Source: Bufo bufo
Taxonomy: Eukaryota > Chordata > Amphibia > Anura > Bufonidae
Reading direction: 5' to 3'
Length of the DNA stretch: 64,000 nucleotides
NCBI RefSeq assembly: GCF_905171765.1
Contig: NC_053390.1
Span: 164,712,166-164,776,165, forward strand
A program made the translations under genes and the position numbers. Positions 1 through 11,314 of the stretch are shown here, in pieces. The notes beneath the pieces are model-generated. The model ran no database searches and was not told the origin of the DNA. It saw nothing but the letters and a program-made list of their open reading frames with translations. Each line of letters begins with the position of its first letter. The first letter of the stretch is position 1.

Positions 1-174
1 GATTGGAATATGTGGAATTAATGTCGTTACTGCCATCTGTTAAAGAGCTCGCTTTTATAAAAAAGATGTTAAACCTGAGGAAGATAGAAAGCGCTTTCCG
101 CCCAGGTCTTTTAATAACTGGCTTCAAGCCTTTTGTATTTATACTGCAGTTTTGGGTGAGAAGCGTCTGGAACT

Positions 175-615
175 TTGTTCAGGTTTGTTTCAACACTTAT
201 AGAAGCTTACAGGAATTTTGGCGGGATGGCCTGGTTTCAAAATGACGAGACATTCCGTAAAAAATTGGCAGTGCACTCCTCCCTTAAATGGGGAGTAAAA
301 GATATTGGTTTGTGGTTGAATTTAATGCTACCTCAGAAATCAGCGCCAGTTAAATCTGTTCATTCCTCTCAGACCAGAATGAGGAAGGGTGTGTGCTTTG
401 CATTTAATGAAGCTACGTGCAAGTGGTTGAACAACTGCCGGTACAATCACGAGTGTTCCTTTTGCGGTGGTACACACTCCATGTCACGCTGTTTTAAAAG
501 GAATTCCCAGTCAGGTCAGCAGCAGCCAAGTACCAGAGAACAAATTTCAAAAAGTGTTGAGTCCAGTGAGGCTGCGCCCTTGGGTAGAGCTTTACCCAGA
601 TCAAGTGAAAACTGA
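175..615 (+). pseudogene. DIRS gag-like protein fragment with zinc knuckle
   Basis: About 146 open codons. The C-terminal half carries a cysteine/histidine cluster: CFAFNEATC, then CRYNHECSFCGGTHSMSRC at roughly residues 74-107, matching the zinc-binding segment of DIRS gag proteins (the 'HECSFCGG.H....CF' pattern). The N-terminal part resembles the helical upstream region of such proteins. The frame closes just after the zinc cluster, followed by a degraded linker before the reverse transcriptase. The likely ancestral role is binding of element RNA in a particle. Confidence 0.65.
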
Positions 616-779
616 GTTAATTATGTATGGTTTTCAATGCGGTTTTGAAGTCCCGCAATTTCTGATTAATGGTTGCTTCTAGGTTGATAATTTGAAATCG
701 GTGGCGCTGCATAAGAGGTAGTTAGAAAGAAACTGCAAAAAGAGCTGAAGTTGGATAGAATCGCAGGTCCTTTTTCAAA

Positions 780-2090
780 TCCTCCTTTTGCAAATTTTAG
801 GCTTTTTCCTTTGGGCGTTGTGCCAAAAGGAGGAGCCAGGGGATTTCAGACGTATTCACCATTTGTCGTTTCCAGAAAAAAACCTCCTTGAACGACATGG
901 TGGACAAGTCAAAGGCCTCTGTGGCCTACTCTTCATTTGATGATGCTTTATCGTTGTTGAGGGTTTTTGGCCAAGGAGCCATGTTAGCAAAAGCAGATAT
1001 CAAATCGGCGTTCCGGTTGTTGCCCGTTTCACCTTCTGGTTTAAATTCGTTAGGTTTTCCTTTTGATGGTTATTTTTATTTTGATGCCTCCCGATGGGTT
1101 TTTCTTTGTCCTGCTATTACTTTGAAGCTTTCTCTACGTTTATTCAGTGGGTTATAGAATATGATATGCAGAGTGGAGGCGTTTTGCATTATCTTGATTA
1201 TTTTTGTTTGTTGGTTTTTCGGATTCTAAATTGTGTTTGGATTTGTTAAATTGATTTTTAGATATTTTTTCTTGTTTTGGTATCCCCATAGCTGCTGAGG
1301 ACTGTTTTTCCTTGTTCATGTTTAGAGTTCTTGGGTATTATTGATTCAGGTCGTATGGAGTTTCGTTTATAAGTAGAAAAATTGGAAAAAATTTGGTTAT
1401 TAGTGTCTTTGCTAAGGAAAAAGAAACCTAGTTTAAAAGATATGCAATCCTTGTTAGGGTCTCTTAATTTTGCTAGCAGAATAATTCCAATAGGATGAGT
1501 TTTTTCCAAGAGGCTATATTTTTCAACAAGGGGTTTGAGGTCTCCTAGTTCTCACATTAGATTGACTAAATGCTTGAAAGATGACATGGCAATGGTTCTT
1601 CATGTTGGCAGGACGAATTTTTAGAAGCAGATGCCTTGGGTTTGTTTACGGATGCAGCCGGAAGCTGTGGCTATGGTGCTGTTTGGAACGGGAAATGGTC
1701 AGCTGAAAAATGGCCGCATTCTTGGATAAGTGGTGGTTTTACAAAAAATATTGTCTTAGTAGAGGTATTTCCGGTAATGGTGGCAGTTGTACTGTGGGGT
1801 TGTAATTTCTGAAACAAGAGAATATTGTTACATTCTGATAACAAAGGGGTGTGTTTTGCAGTTAATACACTTTCATCTAACTGTGACTTAGTGGTCAAGC
1901 TTTTGAGGCATTTAGTCCTTTTTTTTGTATGCGGTTTAATATTTGGATTAAGGCAAAATATGTGGCTGGTGTATCAAATGTTATCACTGACTCATTGTCT
2001 CGTTTGCACTTTTTGAGATTTCGGGAGCTAGCCCCAGAAGCAGACGTGGATTGGATCCCATGCCCTTGTCACCTTTTAGGATCTTTTATG
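780..2090 (+). pseudogene. DIRS reverse transcriptase and RNase H remnants
   Basis: At 888-1157 the translation has AKADIKSAFRLLPVSP and a following LGFPFDGYFYFD, which match the first catalytic block of DIRS reverse transcriptase (first aspartate in 'ADIKSAF'). At 1825-1925 LHSDNKGVCFAVNTLSS recalls the RNase H 'DN..v...in..ss' block, and at 1950-2065 AGVSNVITDSLSRL is the 'G..N..aD.LSR' end of RNase H. Domains lie in at least three frames with many stops. This would have been the polymerase of the element; it is non-functional. Confidence 0.75.
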
Positions 2091-2149
2091 GGACTAATAT
2101 CCAGTTTTATTAAGCAATGGGCCGCTTATGCTGCTGCATGGCGTGACTG

Positions 2150-2930
2150 GTTAAATTTTGTTCATTCGCAGGTGTTATTAATGTTAATAAGTTACATTTT
2201 GATTTGCCGTTTGTCGCTAGTCTATTTGATAGGAATTTGTCTGCTTTGTAGGTGTCTAGGACAGTGGCAGGCATATCATATGGCAAACTGCCTCTTTCCT
2301 CTCATTTTCAAGTTAAACAAATGTTGAAGGGTTACAGGAGAGGCCTGTCAAATGTAGATAATAGAAGGCCGATTTCTATTCCATTGTTATTTGATTTATG
2401 TAATCTGCCTAAAGTTTGTTTTGATCAGTTTGAAGTCTTATTTTTTAAGACAGCATTTGTTTTGGCGTTCCTTTCTGCTTTAAGGATCAGACTTGGTGGC
2501 GTCCAGTCGGGTTGTTCTGGGCTTGATCTTGCTGATGTTTCTCTGAGCGATAAAGTGGTTGAAATTTTTCTGAGAAGATCTAAGACAGATCAGTATGAGA
2601 GGTAGGTTCATTGAGCTGAAGGATTGGTCAGGTTCAGATTTATGTCCAGTTACAGTTAAACATTGGTTGGAAACTCGTTCTGTTTGTAGTGGCCCCCTTT
2701 TTAGTTCAGAGATTTTTCTCCTCTTACCAAATTTAAATTTAATGCAGTGTTGAAGAAATGTTTGGGATTGTTGGGTCTTAGTTTTTTTTTTTTAAGACAT
2801 CGTCTCTTTCTTTTAGAATTGGAGCCGCCACTGAGGCGGCAACATATGGGTTGGATAATTCAGTTATGGGGAGGATAGGGCGATGGGACTCCTAGGGTTA
2901 ATTTATATATTAGGCCAAATTTAATCTTAG
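2150..2930 (+). pseudogene. DIRS tyrosine recombinase remnant
   Basis: The segment at 2252-2605 contains FVLAFLSALRIR, the DIRS recombinase 'ALRI' block with the first catalytic arginine, followed by the 'LRRSKTDQY' block. Further on, after frame changes, SFRIGAATEAATYGL and MGRIGRWDS (about 2808-2890) fit the H-x-x-R region, although the usual histidine before SFR is not evident, and LYIRPN (about 2903-2920) gives the nucleophilic tyrosine. The order R, (H)xxR, Y is therefore still legible across several frames. The ancestral function was integration of circular element DNA. Confidence 0.75.
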
Positions 2931-2964
2931 GCTAAATTCAATTTTATTTTTCAGGTAGCCATTG

Positions 2965-3535
2965 TATTGTTTGGATTATGGGCCACTCCTTTATTTTCTG
3001 GGCTCAGAAGCGAGTTGTGAAGAGAAGTTATTCTGAGAACCTATCTTTTTAATGCTAACGATCTCCATATCTTTTGGTGGGGAATTAGAGGGTTAAATTG
3101 GAAAGGTTTAGTAATTGAAATTAGGAAATTATTGAGTAAATGGCCATTCACCTGGGCGGTAATCTGCGAAACATGAAAACCTGCGAATTGTTATGGGTCA
3201 TGAGAAAAGATTTGGCCCTCCTTCAGTGTATGTTTTCTCATACTACTCAGTTTTTTTCCGAAATAGTACCTCAGCGTTTATCCTGTTATGGGCTGGGAAA
3301 GATTTTGTTTTGGGAGACAATTCGCAGATGAATTAATAGAACAATGGAAAAAATGTCTCCCTTTATTAGGGGGGTATAGTTGATTTGGAGGGCTTTCTTG
3401 TTGGGCTCTACAGATCAGACAATGTGGATCTCTCTGAAGTAGGTTTAGACATTTTTAATTTAGGATTACCGAACGTGGTGGAAAAATGGCTGTGGTGCTT
3501 TGGGGGCCACACCTTAGTAGGCACGGCTTGTGGGG
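2965..3535 (+). pseudogene. SGNH-hydrolase-like ORF of the DIRS element (broken)
   Basis: Translations across frames give WIMGHSFIFWAQKR near 2975, WWGIRGLNWKGL near 3080, IHLGGN near 3145, MRKDLALL near 3200 and SDNVDLSEVGLDIFNLGL near 3417-3470. These are the blocks of the GDSL/SGNH-esterase-like ORF seen downstream of the recombinase in many vertebrate DIRS elements: block I around 'GHS', 'HLGGN' as the asparagine block, and a late 'V.LS..G' block in place of DxxH. Frameshifts separate the blocks. The role of this ORF in the element is not known to me. Confidence 0.6.
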
Positions 3536-3765
3536 CTGTATAGCTCATCTAATGCTGAGTGGATCTTGGTTCATATGGATGGTTTAAGATGGGTCTATTG
3601 ATATGGTTTGAATTATTTAATTGATTCATTAGATTTATTTAATACTATGTTATGGTTAACCATAATAAAGCACTGCGGGCAATTTATTGTATAAAGTCGT
3701 TGTATGTGAGTTCTATTTATCTAGAGTTAAGCTTTGGGTCTAATTGGTGTCATTTGCCTCCATGT
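3535..3765 (+). repeat. DIRS-associated terminal segment, copy A of a direct repeat
   Basis: About 225 bp beginning GGGGCTGTAT and ending CCTCCATG recurs at 5307-5527 in the same orientation with few differences. Both contain AATAAAGCACTGCGG. The copy continues directly from the SGNH-like ORF, so it is DIRS sequence; the second copy is either a terminal repeat or a second DIRS fragment. Confidence 0.7.
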
Positions 3766-5306
3766 CCAGGCCCCCCAGAGTGCCTAGCTTGGGGGACACA
3801 TGGGGGCAATGACACCTTAATGTATGTGAATGTATTTGTTCTCCCTCCTTCTCCCCCCTCACCTTTATTTTACAGGTATTACCTGAGGTGATTTGAGGAT
3901 ACAGTTTGTGCTGGGTCTTGTGGCCAGCAGTAGAAGAAATACAACGGGTCAAACTGAGCATCTGATTGGTTGCTATCCGTTGCTGGGGGAGATTTCCAGG
4001 CTTCTGATTTGTTCATGCTCCCACGGCGGGAAGCTTCTCCCCTTTACAGGGATCTCAAGTCTCCCGGAGGTTCAGGGAGTCTCCCGCTATTAGATAGCGG
4101 CTCCCTGACACCGCATGTGAAACAATATATCCCAAAAGGTTTACTGATAGCAGAGCAGAGAGATAAGAGAAGTGACAGGACACAGAGTTTAGATTACAGG
4201 TTGAATTAACCCTTTAGGGTCAAATTGGCTTCTCAAGGAGATATATATATTAAAGGAATCCCTTCTTCTGTCTCATTCAGTAGCTATAGAACTATTGAGA
4301 GAGATGTATTTTTTTTTAAATACATTTACACATTTAACCCTCCATTTTAATTCTATTATTTACCCCAGTGTTAAATTCACACCCCCTGGATGCTTGTTTT
4401 TTCCTACAGTGGGGTAGATAATTACACAGGGTTTTAAAGAATAAACTTCCTGACTCAGACCAAGAGCCGACTCAGAGAGTCAGCAAGTAAATCGAAGCAT
4501 CCGCGCATGCGCATTGCGCAACCTAAGCTTCGGTTCACTTGCTTCTTGTCAGCTCAGCGAATGAACTGATTCAAATGAACCGATTCATGTGAAAGATCCG
4601 AACTTCCTATCTCTAGTTTACTCGCAGTAAACCTTTCCGGCAACCTGTAGCAGTGTCCCCTTCTCGGCGCGTGCGCACAGTGCAAGAAGAAGCCGATGCC
4701 AGCAGTCCGCAACGGCGCATCAGGCTGAGCCTGTGCGCACGCGCGGGATCTCAAAGCGGGAGGGAGGGAGAGGGAGAGGCGGCACTGAGGAGTAGAAGGC
4801 CGCGCTGGGCACGAACAGCGATGCGTGCGGCCGGGCACCATGCATCCACAGACCTCCCCTGCTTGGGCACCTTAATTCAATGATTGACAGGTTAGTAAAA
4901 CCTGTTTTTCCGCAGAATAAAGCCACAAATAGCTTTTATAAGGCCACCTTAGAAATCAGAATGCTACCCTGGACATGAGCATATGTTTAACTCACAGGGC
5001 TTATAGGTGGTGACAGAATCCCATTAATCATATACATAAATATGATAATTTGGGGCAGGTTAATGAGCCCAGTCCTCCACACCATAGAGCAAAGTGTGCA
5101 GATACTGCATATGTTTGTAAAATGTAATAAAAAGTTCGTGAAAGAAAAAAAAAAAGAAAACCTCCCTGAAATGAGTTTTTGCAGGTTGGGATGTCTGCCT
5201 TTATATTGACAGGTTCGCCACTGCTTCAGGGCCAGTTGAAGATTTCACCGATGCTCTCCCTTCCGTAATTTTAATGTGTCTTTTGTCGCATTGCTTTATT
5301 AGTGGG
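3766..5306. other. Unassigned DNA between two DIRS-derived repeats
   Basis: No coding region is supported. A short hairpin lies at about 4068-4108 (GGGAGTCTCCCGCTATT facing its inverse). The stretch 4480-4850 is CpG-rich, with repeated GCGCATGCGC-like motifs, unlike the AT-rich flanks. Short open frames there have no recognisable domain. Confidence 0.4.
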
Positions 5307-5527
5307 GCTGTATCGCTCAGCTAATGCTGAGTGGATCTTGGTCATATGGATGGTTTAAGATGGGTCTATTTATTGATATGGTTTAAATTATTTGATTTAT
5401 TTAATACTATGTTATGGTTACCCATAATAAAGCACTGCGGCCATTTTATTCCATAAAGTCGTTGTATGTGAGTTTTATTTATTTAGAGTTAAGCTTTGGG
5501 TTTAATTGGCGTCATCTGCCTCCATGC
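5307..5527 (+). repeat. DIRS-associated terminal segment, copy B of a direct repeat
   Basis: Same-orientation copy of 3535-3765. Divergence from copy A is low (single-base changes and small indels), so the two were recently one sequence or belong to one young family. The sequence upstream of copy B does not match that upstream of copy A. Confidence 0.65.
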
Positions 5528-6300
5528 ACATGGAGTCATTTCCCTTTTTTGTGGCCCCATTGAAGTAAATGGTTCCACCTATGGGTCACAAAAAAATAAA
5601 TATGGAACAGACATGGGAAAAAAAATGCATTTGTATGCATGAGCCCTTAATGGTAGTTTGACCTTTCAGGGTCCATGTAAAAGAAAATGACAACATCCAG
5701 AAGGAAGGTGCGATGTGTGTTATTACTGTACTGTCACATCTAGATTATACTGAGTGAAGACTGCAAAGATAATAGGATAATGATATAAATGATCAATAAA
5801 ACAGTCAGCATCCAGCATTAGTAAAGCTGTAATGGAAGGATCACATTAAGCTGTAATTTAGAAAGCCGTAGACGTGCCTAGTCTCGCCATCGCTCTCCTG
5901 TGACACAGTAAAAACATGGGCAATTACCAGCCTTTATAGAACACTGTCCTGAGCATTAGCTTTTATGATGTCAACACGAGAGCTTGTGGTCTTAAAATTA
6001 CAGGAGAAGCTGGAATATACCTGGCTTCAATTCTGGGTATTTTCTCAAAGTTTTTACCATCAACTTCAAATTACGTTTGTAAATTTACATTATGAAATAT
6101 TCCAATCAGATCTGACACATAGGGTACGACTAAAATATTAGGCAAATATTGGCTTTAGCTGCATAAATTTCTTTTACATCTATTGAAAAGTAGTGTATGA
6201 AGTTTTAATCTATGCGCCTCTAGGAGCAAAGGGGGCATTGCCATTACACCTAAAGGCTCAGCCTGCCCTAAAAGACAAAAAGGGAAATACACACACAACA
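5528..6300. other. Mostly unassigned DNA with fragments of MITEs
   Basis: At about 5535-5649 a degraded half MITE ends TGTATGCATGAGCCC|TTA, the typical right edge of the Harbinger-like families in this window. At 6205-6270 a short segment (GCCTCTAGGAGCAA ... ACACCTAAAGGCTC) is the inverse of one at about 14360-14405, so it is a repeat. The rest shows nothing recognisable. Confidence 0.4.
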
Positions 6301-7955
6301 CCCTTCAAAATAAATTAAATCCTCAAGGATTACTACTCTGGTCAAGTAGATCATCCAGAAGAAGCGAATGCTTGGCTTCAACAGAATCCTCTACCCAAAC
6401 TAAACTCAGAAGACCTATCAACATTAAACAGACAAATCACACTAGAAGAAGTACTGGAAGTGGTGGGAGGCCCGACATCGGGGAAAGCCCCAGGCCCTGA
6501 TGGGTATACAGGGCATACTATAAAATACTAAAAGACACCATCTCACCTTTACTAACATCTATGTATAATGAATACATATCAGGACACAAGTTGTCAGATC
6601 TGGCACGTACTGCGTATATCAAAGTGCTTCCAAAACCTGGTAAAGACCCCCTGATGGCAGCATCTTACAGGCCAATTTCTCTTATAAAATGTGGACATAA
6701 AAATAGCGTCAAATACTTGCGAATAGGCTGGCGCGGCTGATGCTGGGACTATTGTTACCAGAACAGGCAGGTAACAAATATTAGAAAGGTACTGGTGGTA
6801 TTGGATGATATAAAAATGAGACTGAGAATAGGTCAGACTCCGGCTATACTGACTATCGACGTGGAAAAAGCGTTCGATAACCTGGCCTGGCATTGGCTAA
6901 ATAGAGTACTAGATTCAATAGGATTAGTGGGTCCATTTCGCTAATATCTAAAAGCGTTTTATGATACACCTATGGCACAAGTGTACACCCCTGGACATTT
7001 ATCTTCTAGATTTATATTGCAGGGTACGAGACAGGGGTGCTTTTTAACCCCCCCCCCCCCCCCCTCCCGCGCTCCCCGCTCTTCAATCTAGCCATAGAGC
7101 CATTGCCAACAACAAGGAAATAAGAGGAATCACAATAGGTGAAACGGACGTTAAGAATGCATTATTCGCAGATGACCTGTTGGTATTCCTCTCCCATCCA
7201 TACACAGACCTGACAAAAATATTCAATATGCTCTCCCTATTTGGCTCTTTTTCAGGCTTTAAAGTTAACCTATTTAAATGTGAGATGTTATGCCCGTCAC
7301 AACTGAAAGACCCAAAATTTTGGGAGTCTCTACCAGTTCATCACTTCATTAAATACTTAGGAATACACATAGGCAAAACCCCTGAATCCATATACCACCT
7401 AAATTATCCAGATCTAATCAAACGTATAACATCTGACTTGAAAAGTGGAGCACTCTTCCCTTGTCGTCATTGGGCAGATGTCATCTAATTAAAATGATTT
7501 GCTTTCCAAAATTATTACACCAGTTACAGACAATACCGCTTCTCCTAAAGCAGAAAGATACACCCTCCAATCCGCCTATAGTCATTTTATATGGGCAGGG
7601 AGAAGACCGAGAATTGCATTGAGGACATTAATGCTGACCAGGGGGGAGGGAGGAATAGGATATCCTGACATAAGATTATATAATATAGCAAGCTTATTGA
7701 GACACAGCTTTGATTGGATAAAGGGAACCTCTCAGTTCTCCAATTTTGACTTAGAAATACAATTATCACGACCATGGACCCTAACGCACTACTACACACC
7801 AAATACTCAACCTTCCCTATATAACTCAAAAAGAGTGTACTACTCAGACACGATGGCAGCTTGGAAAGCTGCAAGAAAATTATATTGGTTATCCTTTCTC
7901 ACATCTAAGTACCTCTCCCCACGGAAACACCCAGAATTCCAGGCAGGGTCTTTAA

Positions 7956-8098
7956 AGGGAACCTGTCACCTGGATTTTGGGTATAGAGCTGAGGACATGG
8001 GTTGCTAGATGGCCACTAGCACATCCGCAATACCCAGTCCCCATAGCTCTGTGTGCTTTTATTGTGTAACAATAAACAATAGAAAACTGATCCGTCCC
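7956..8098 (+). mobile_element. T2-type MITE fragment inside the L1
   Basis: Begins at a TTAA (7952-7955) with AGGGAACCTGTCACC, the same end as the full T2 element at 53715-54388. The right arm is missing or degraded; LINE sequence resumes after about 8100. Confidence 0.55.
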
Positions 8099-8231
8099 CC
8101 ATTGACTTTCAAAAGTAGGAGAGAAACCTACTTTAAAAACTCATACACAAAGCAATATATGGATTTAATGTAAAAATTAACAAAATCACTCTGGACAAGG
8201 AAAGACAAACAATTTGTCCGAAATGTAAGTA

Positions 8232-8866
8232 CCCCGTATGTTATGGAGGGGTACGCATGGCCATACTGGAATTGCCTGATGGCTGTCTTGTCCCTGGGGT
8301 TAATATAATTTCTGCCCGGAGATAAGATGGTTATTTTAGGTGCTGGGTTTTGGAGGGGAAAAAGGTTTCCCGATCTTGGAGAGATCACTGGGCAGAAGTT
8401 TAATTCTGCCCGGTGATTTGCCCTCAATTGGCCGGGCAGGTGGCCTATGATGTCCCAGGGTCTCGGGTAAGGTTACCTGAGCCCTGGTAACAGTAAATGA
8501 TTGGAAGGATGTGGGAGGTTTCGGGCTATAAGTGTCCGAGCTCCGCAGGCTGGGCTTGCCTTTGATCTGCACCTGCCTGTGGAGTCGGATTCTTTGTGCC
8601 CCTCCCACCCACCCCCCTTTTTGAGGGTTCAGGTTGGCCACGGCCTGGTGAAGGGTGATGTAAGGATAGTCATCCCGTGATGGGATGGACTCAGATTTGA
8701 TATATTTATGGTTAATGGAGTCTGAGTTTATGACTAGACTCTTAAATGGTTGGTTTTAATAAATCAGGCCTTGGCCGCTTTATCTCCACTCTTTAGTCGG
8801 TGCTTTATTAATGTTTATATATTTTTTATTGTGGTTTATAAGGTTAGGCATAATATGCTATGTATT
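8232..8866. mobile_element. Probable DIRS-type terminal fragment inserted in the L1
   Basis: This stretch separates the ICPKC part from the DLYHCIWEC part of the L1 C-terminus. Its right portion contains AATAAATCAGGCCTTGGCC, resembling the AATAAAGCACTGCGG region of the DIRS repeats at 3.6 and 5.4 kb. No coding region is evident. A solo LTR of another type is the alternative. Confidence 0.4.
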
Positions 8867-9215
8867 GCCATGTAAAATTCCCTGAGGTGGATTTATACCA
8901 TTGTATATGGGAATGTCCTCAAATAACAGACCTACGGTATGGGAAAACGGGATACAAGAGTTAAACAAGAAGCTTAGGATAAACCTAGTCAAAAAGCCTG
9001 AAGAATTACTCCTACACATAACCCCACATATTCCATTAAAAGATGTACGGTATACTAAAACATTGGTTAACGCCGGTAATACCGACATTGAAAGAGAGTA
9101 TAGATTGCACGAAGGTATGTCTTTTAGCAGAAAAAAGTAGAGACAAAGCGAATAAAGCATATCATACAAAATGGTTAGCATATATCCAAGCTTTTTATTC
9201 CATTGAGTTGGTGTA

Positions 9216-9468
9216 GGTAACAAACGGGAAGGGATATGGTAGTGGTTGTGCAGCATACAAAACATCATTAACCCTTACATTACGATGCACTGCCATGAGA
9301 ATATACGGTAGGCATTACACATGAAACCTGAAATGAACTAGTGTACAACTCCAGCATTACCTAAAAGGAAAAAAAAAGAAAATCTCAAGTCACATCTCCA
9401 ATGAGGGAGGAGGGAGGGATAGGGTGGGGAAGAGAAATGACCAGGTGAAGTTATTTCACATTTTTTAA
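9216..9468. other. Short unassigned spacer between LINE and piggyBac copy 1
   Basis: About 250 bp with an A-rich tract at 9367-9382. No feature recognised. A TTAA at 9465-9468 is taken as the left target duplication of pB1. Confidence 0.3.
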
Positions 9469-10367
9469 CGCCCAGCGCCGTACATGTACGGTGCAAGGTC
9501 TGCGGGGCTCTGGGGAACGATCGAAGGGGAGTCGCGGCACCATGCCTGCTCTTACCAGCAGGCAGCCATGCCGCTGCACCGCCCCCCTGCAGCTCCAAGC
9601 GCTGCGATTGGCCGATCAATGAGACCAGCACATGGCAGCGCAGGAAGCTGTCAGAGGCATCGGGGAGGGTCGGGAGGGGAAATGTGCAGAACAAGTCAGC
9701 ACCGATCACCTCCGAGGTGAGGCAGGGGACACCAGTGTTTTCGGTCCCCTGCCAGCGCTGTTATTGGCTGGAACAATGCTCCAGCCAATGGCAGCGCTAT
9801 AGCTGCACAGGCAGAGGCAGAACTTCCCTGCATGCAGCCATTCTAGCGGGTGACTGCATGCAGAGAGGTTCTGTGCTGCTTGTTGGACTTGTGGTGCACA
9901 CCACAGTGATTTAACCCTTTCCTGCTGAAAAGAAGAACATCTGGAATAGCTGCACAGATTATTTTTTTCATTTGCAGCTGTTCCAGATCCCTAAACCACC
10001 CTCTGTCCCTGTCACTCCAATTTACAGTCAGACTATGACCCAGAATCGATTTGTCAATTTGGAAATTCATACACTACAATGACAATGCACAGTGCCTACC
10101 CCAAAACGACCCAACATTTGACCGTCTGTTCAAGGTTAGGCCCTTCCTTAACCACTTTAACACCAAGTCTGCTGAGGTGTACAACCCCGATTAAAATATA
10201 CTGGAGCATTAGATTCCACCAGTACCTGCCTAGCAAACAGGCAAGGTATGGCATCAAAATATACAAACTTTGTGATAGTAGCTCCAGGTACACCCACAAA
10301 TTCCACGTTTATGAAAGGAGAGATTCCCGGATCGAACCCCCAGAATGTCCCCCCATACTAGGAGTTA

Positions 10368-11314
10368 GGCCTCTTTCACGATGCGCTCTGTGCATGGTTC
10401 CAGGAGGCGGGGGTGGCCGAGGCAAGCTCGAGTCTAGCGCGCCTGGCGTCGCCCATTACCGTGGTAACCACACTGGAGCTGAGTGCCGAGCTGATTACTC
10501 GGCACTCGGCTGTATTGGAACTGGCCACGTCACATGACTCCACTAGCGCCCTATTTAAACAGGCAATCTGCTGGCCACAGATTGCCTGTTATTGAGGTCC
10601 TTTCTGCAATATTACTTACCTGGTTTGTTGGTCCTGCTTGTCTTCCGATTGCCCGTCCGTCTCATCCCTTGGTCTTGGCGTTTCCTCCTGGTTCTGACTT
10701 CGGCTTCTCCTGACGATCCTTCGCTTGCTCCTCTGGTACCGTGCTGCTCTCTTGGTTTCTGACTCGGCTTGTTTGATTACTCTGTTGAATGTATAGTCTG
10801 TCTTCCCTGCACTTATCCTAGCTGAGGGTTTGTCGACCAGTTGTTCCTTGTCACTAGGACTTGCGAGTCAAGTAGGCAGGGACAGGGGCCCAGGTTGAGC
10901 TCAGTGGTCACTTCCCCACCCCCTGTGTGTGTGACAGTGTGCGCTCCGTGGCCATATTGCGGACTGCATTTGCGGATCCGCAGTACACGGGCACTGCTCT
11001 GTGTGCATTCTGCATCACGGATGCGGACCCATTCACTTCAATGGGTCCGCAAATTAGGAGATGCGGAATGGTGCGGAACGGAAGCACGGAATGGAACCCT
11101 ACAGAAGCACTACGGAGTGCTTCCATGGGGTTTTGTGCCGTACTTCCGTTCCGCAAAAAGATAGGACATGTTCTATCTTTTTGCGGAACGGCCGGATCGC
11201 TGACCCATTAAAGAGAATGGGTCCGCGATCTGCTGCAGCTGCCCCACAGTTGGTGTTCATGCATTGCGGGCCGCAGCATGGCCACGGGGCACACACGTTC
11301 GTGTGCAAGAGGCC
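10368..11314. mobile_element. Harbinger-like MITE inside the pB1 transposase
   Basis: Flanked by TTA at 10365-10367 and 11315-11317. Left end GGCCTCTTTCACGATGCG; right end CGTGTGCAAGAGGCC. It splits the transposase coding region between the 'PPILG' and 'SGKIVWELL' parts. The right two-thirds (10940-11314) is a self-complementary MITE body like that at 37230-37603; the left part carries another insertion. Confidence 0.75.
10388..10943. mobile_element. LTR-like insertion within the MITE
   Basis: About 550 bp without similarity to the MITE lies between near-identical 8-mers ATGCGCTC and GTGCGCTC. It begins TGTGCATGG, contains a TATA-like CTATTTAAAC near 10550, and a pyrimidine-rich stretch typical of retrotransposon LTRs or leaders. 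The termini are not a clean TG...CA, so the class (solo LTR versus other) is a guess. A hairpin CAGGCAATCTG ... CAGATTGCCTG follows the TATA-like site. Confidence 0.45.

Larger units (their letters stand above)
1..3535 (+). mobile_element. Decayed DIRS-type (tyrosine recombinase) retrotransposon body
   Basis: Conceptual translation on the + strand shows the DIRS order of domains: a gag-like protein with a zinc knuckle, reverse transcriptase, RNase H, tyrosine recombinase, and an SGNH-hydrolase-like ORF known from vertebrate DIRS elements. Every domain is broken by stops and frameshifts, so this is a relic. The left end lies outside the window. DIRS elements integrate through a recombinase rather than a DDE integrase and normally leave no target duplication; none is visible. 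The family call is confident; the subfamily is not determined. Confidence 0.85.
6310..9215 (+). pseudogene. L1-like LINE ORF2 remnant, 5'-truncated and interrupted
   Basis: The + strand encodes an L1-superfamily reverse transcriptase in pieces. GKAPGPDGYTG lies near 6485-6510. ASYRPISLIKCG lies near 6660-6690. ILTIDVEKAFD, with the first catalytic aspartate, lies near 6850-6880. QGTRQGC lies near 7020-7040. The expected 'FADDLLVFL' block spans 7160-7190, then SGFKVNLFKCEML and YLGIHIGKTPESIY follow. The C-terminal 'CPKC ... DLYHCIWECPQI' zinc-like region is split: ICPKC ends at about 8228 and DLYHCIWECPQ resumes at about 8890. The final piece, VWENGIQELNKKL to KWLAYIQAF, runs to about 9212. 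Frameshifts, stops and a poly-C expansion at 7050-7067 make it dead. The endonuclease domain is absent. Confidence 0.8.

Noticed and set aside
4554..4926. CpG-rich frames suggesting a promoter or first exon
   Set aside because: No conserved peptide, splice site or downstream gene could be shown; CpG-rich repeats are common here.
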